From: Dehalococcoidia bacterium
GTDB lineage: Bacteria; Chloroflexota; Dehalococcoidia; SAR202; UBA11138
Assembly (NCBI GenBank): GCA_012270625.1
Contig: JAAXHZ010000388.1
Coordinates: 1-5,045, forward strand
Reading direction: 5' to 3'
DNA: 5,045 nucleotides
Shown here: positions 5,044 to 5,045 of the stretch, in pieces
Position numbering within the stretch: the first letter of the stretch is position 1
Layout of the letters: every line of letters begins with the position of its first letter
Program-made: the position numbers and the translations under genes
Notes under the pieces: generated by a model
The model's database searches: none
Told to the model about the DNA's origin: nothing
Seen by the model: the letters and a program-made list of their open reading frames with translations, nothing else

Positions 5044-5045
5044 GG

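Noticed and set aside
1..5045. CRISPR array, toxin-antitoxin, defence island or biosynthetic cluster
   Set aside because: No spaced direct repeats, nuclease, methylase or toxin-like genes, or assembly-line enzymes are present. The genes are core metabolism, oxidoreductases and small unknowns.

Overview
This window reads as chromosomal DNA of an uncultured, free-living bacterium with moderately high GC. The best guess is the Chloroflexota (Dehalococcoidia / SAR202-like lineages). Three things point there: two divergent luciferase-like flavin monooxygenase paralogues within 5 kb (that family is known to be expanded in SAR202 genomes), a CoaE in which the usual PLLFE-type motif is replaced by a VEAGY-type one, and small proteins ending in a GEPFDEPPP tail. 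This placement rests on inference and memory of families, not on a search.

Layout, left to right. (1) The 3' end of a plus-strand gene (to 173) encodes a four-residue repeat and a GEPFDEPPP tail. (2) After a 157-bp gap with a small hairpin comes a TTG-started PHP-domain metal hydrolase (331-1095). (3) A 336-bp gene-free stretch holds a 12-bp inverted repeat enclosing about 100 bp (1170-1292), a dyad (1326-1345) and a near-consensus sigma70 promoter (1364-1391). (4) That promoter drives a luciferase-like flavin-dependent oxidoreductase best started at 1432 (to 2628). (5) A GC-rich hairpin (2661-2681) separates it from a divergent dephospho-CoA kinase, coaE (2720-3385). (6) On the minus strand, converging on coaE, a second luciferase-like oxidoreductase of the YhbW/MsnO8 type (4974-3901) overlaps by GTGA with a small two-helix membrane protein (3904-3431), forming a two-gene operon with its own likely promoter at the right edge.

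How the parts relate. coaE supplies core coenzyme A synthesis, and the PHP protein is a metal-dependent phosphoesterase-like enzyme with unknown substrate. The two flavin monooxygenases probably oxidise different small organic substrates. Nothing here forms a recognisable defence, secretion, biosynthetic or mobile system. The most unusual signal is that the first and fifth genes, otherwise different and on opposite strands, encode the same C-terminal module: a 12-bp/4-residue tandem repeat, then an AN-R-AW-R-L-A segment, then GEPFDEPPP. The intergenic inverted-repeat element is the second item worth checking.
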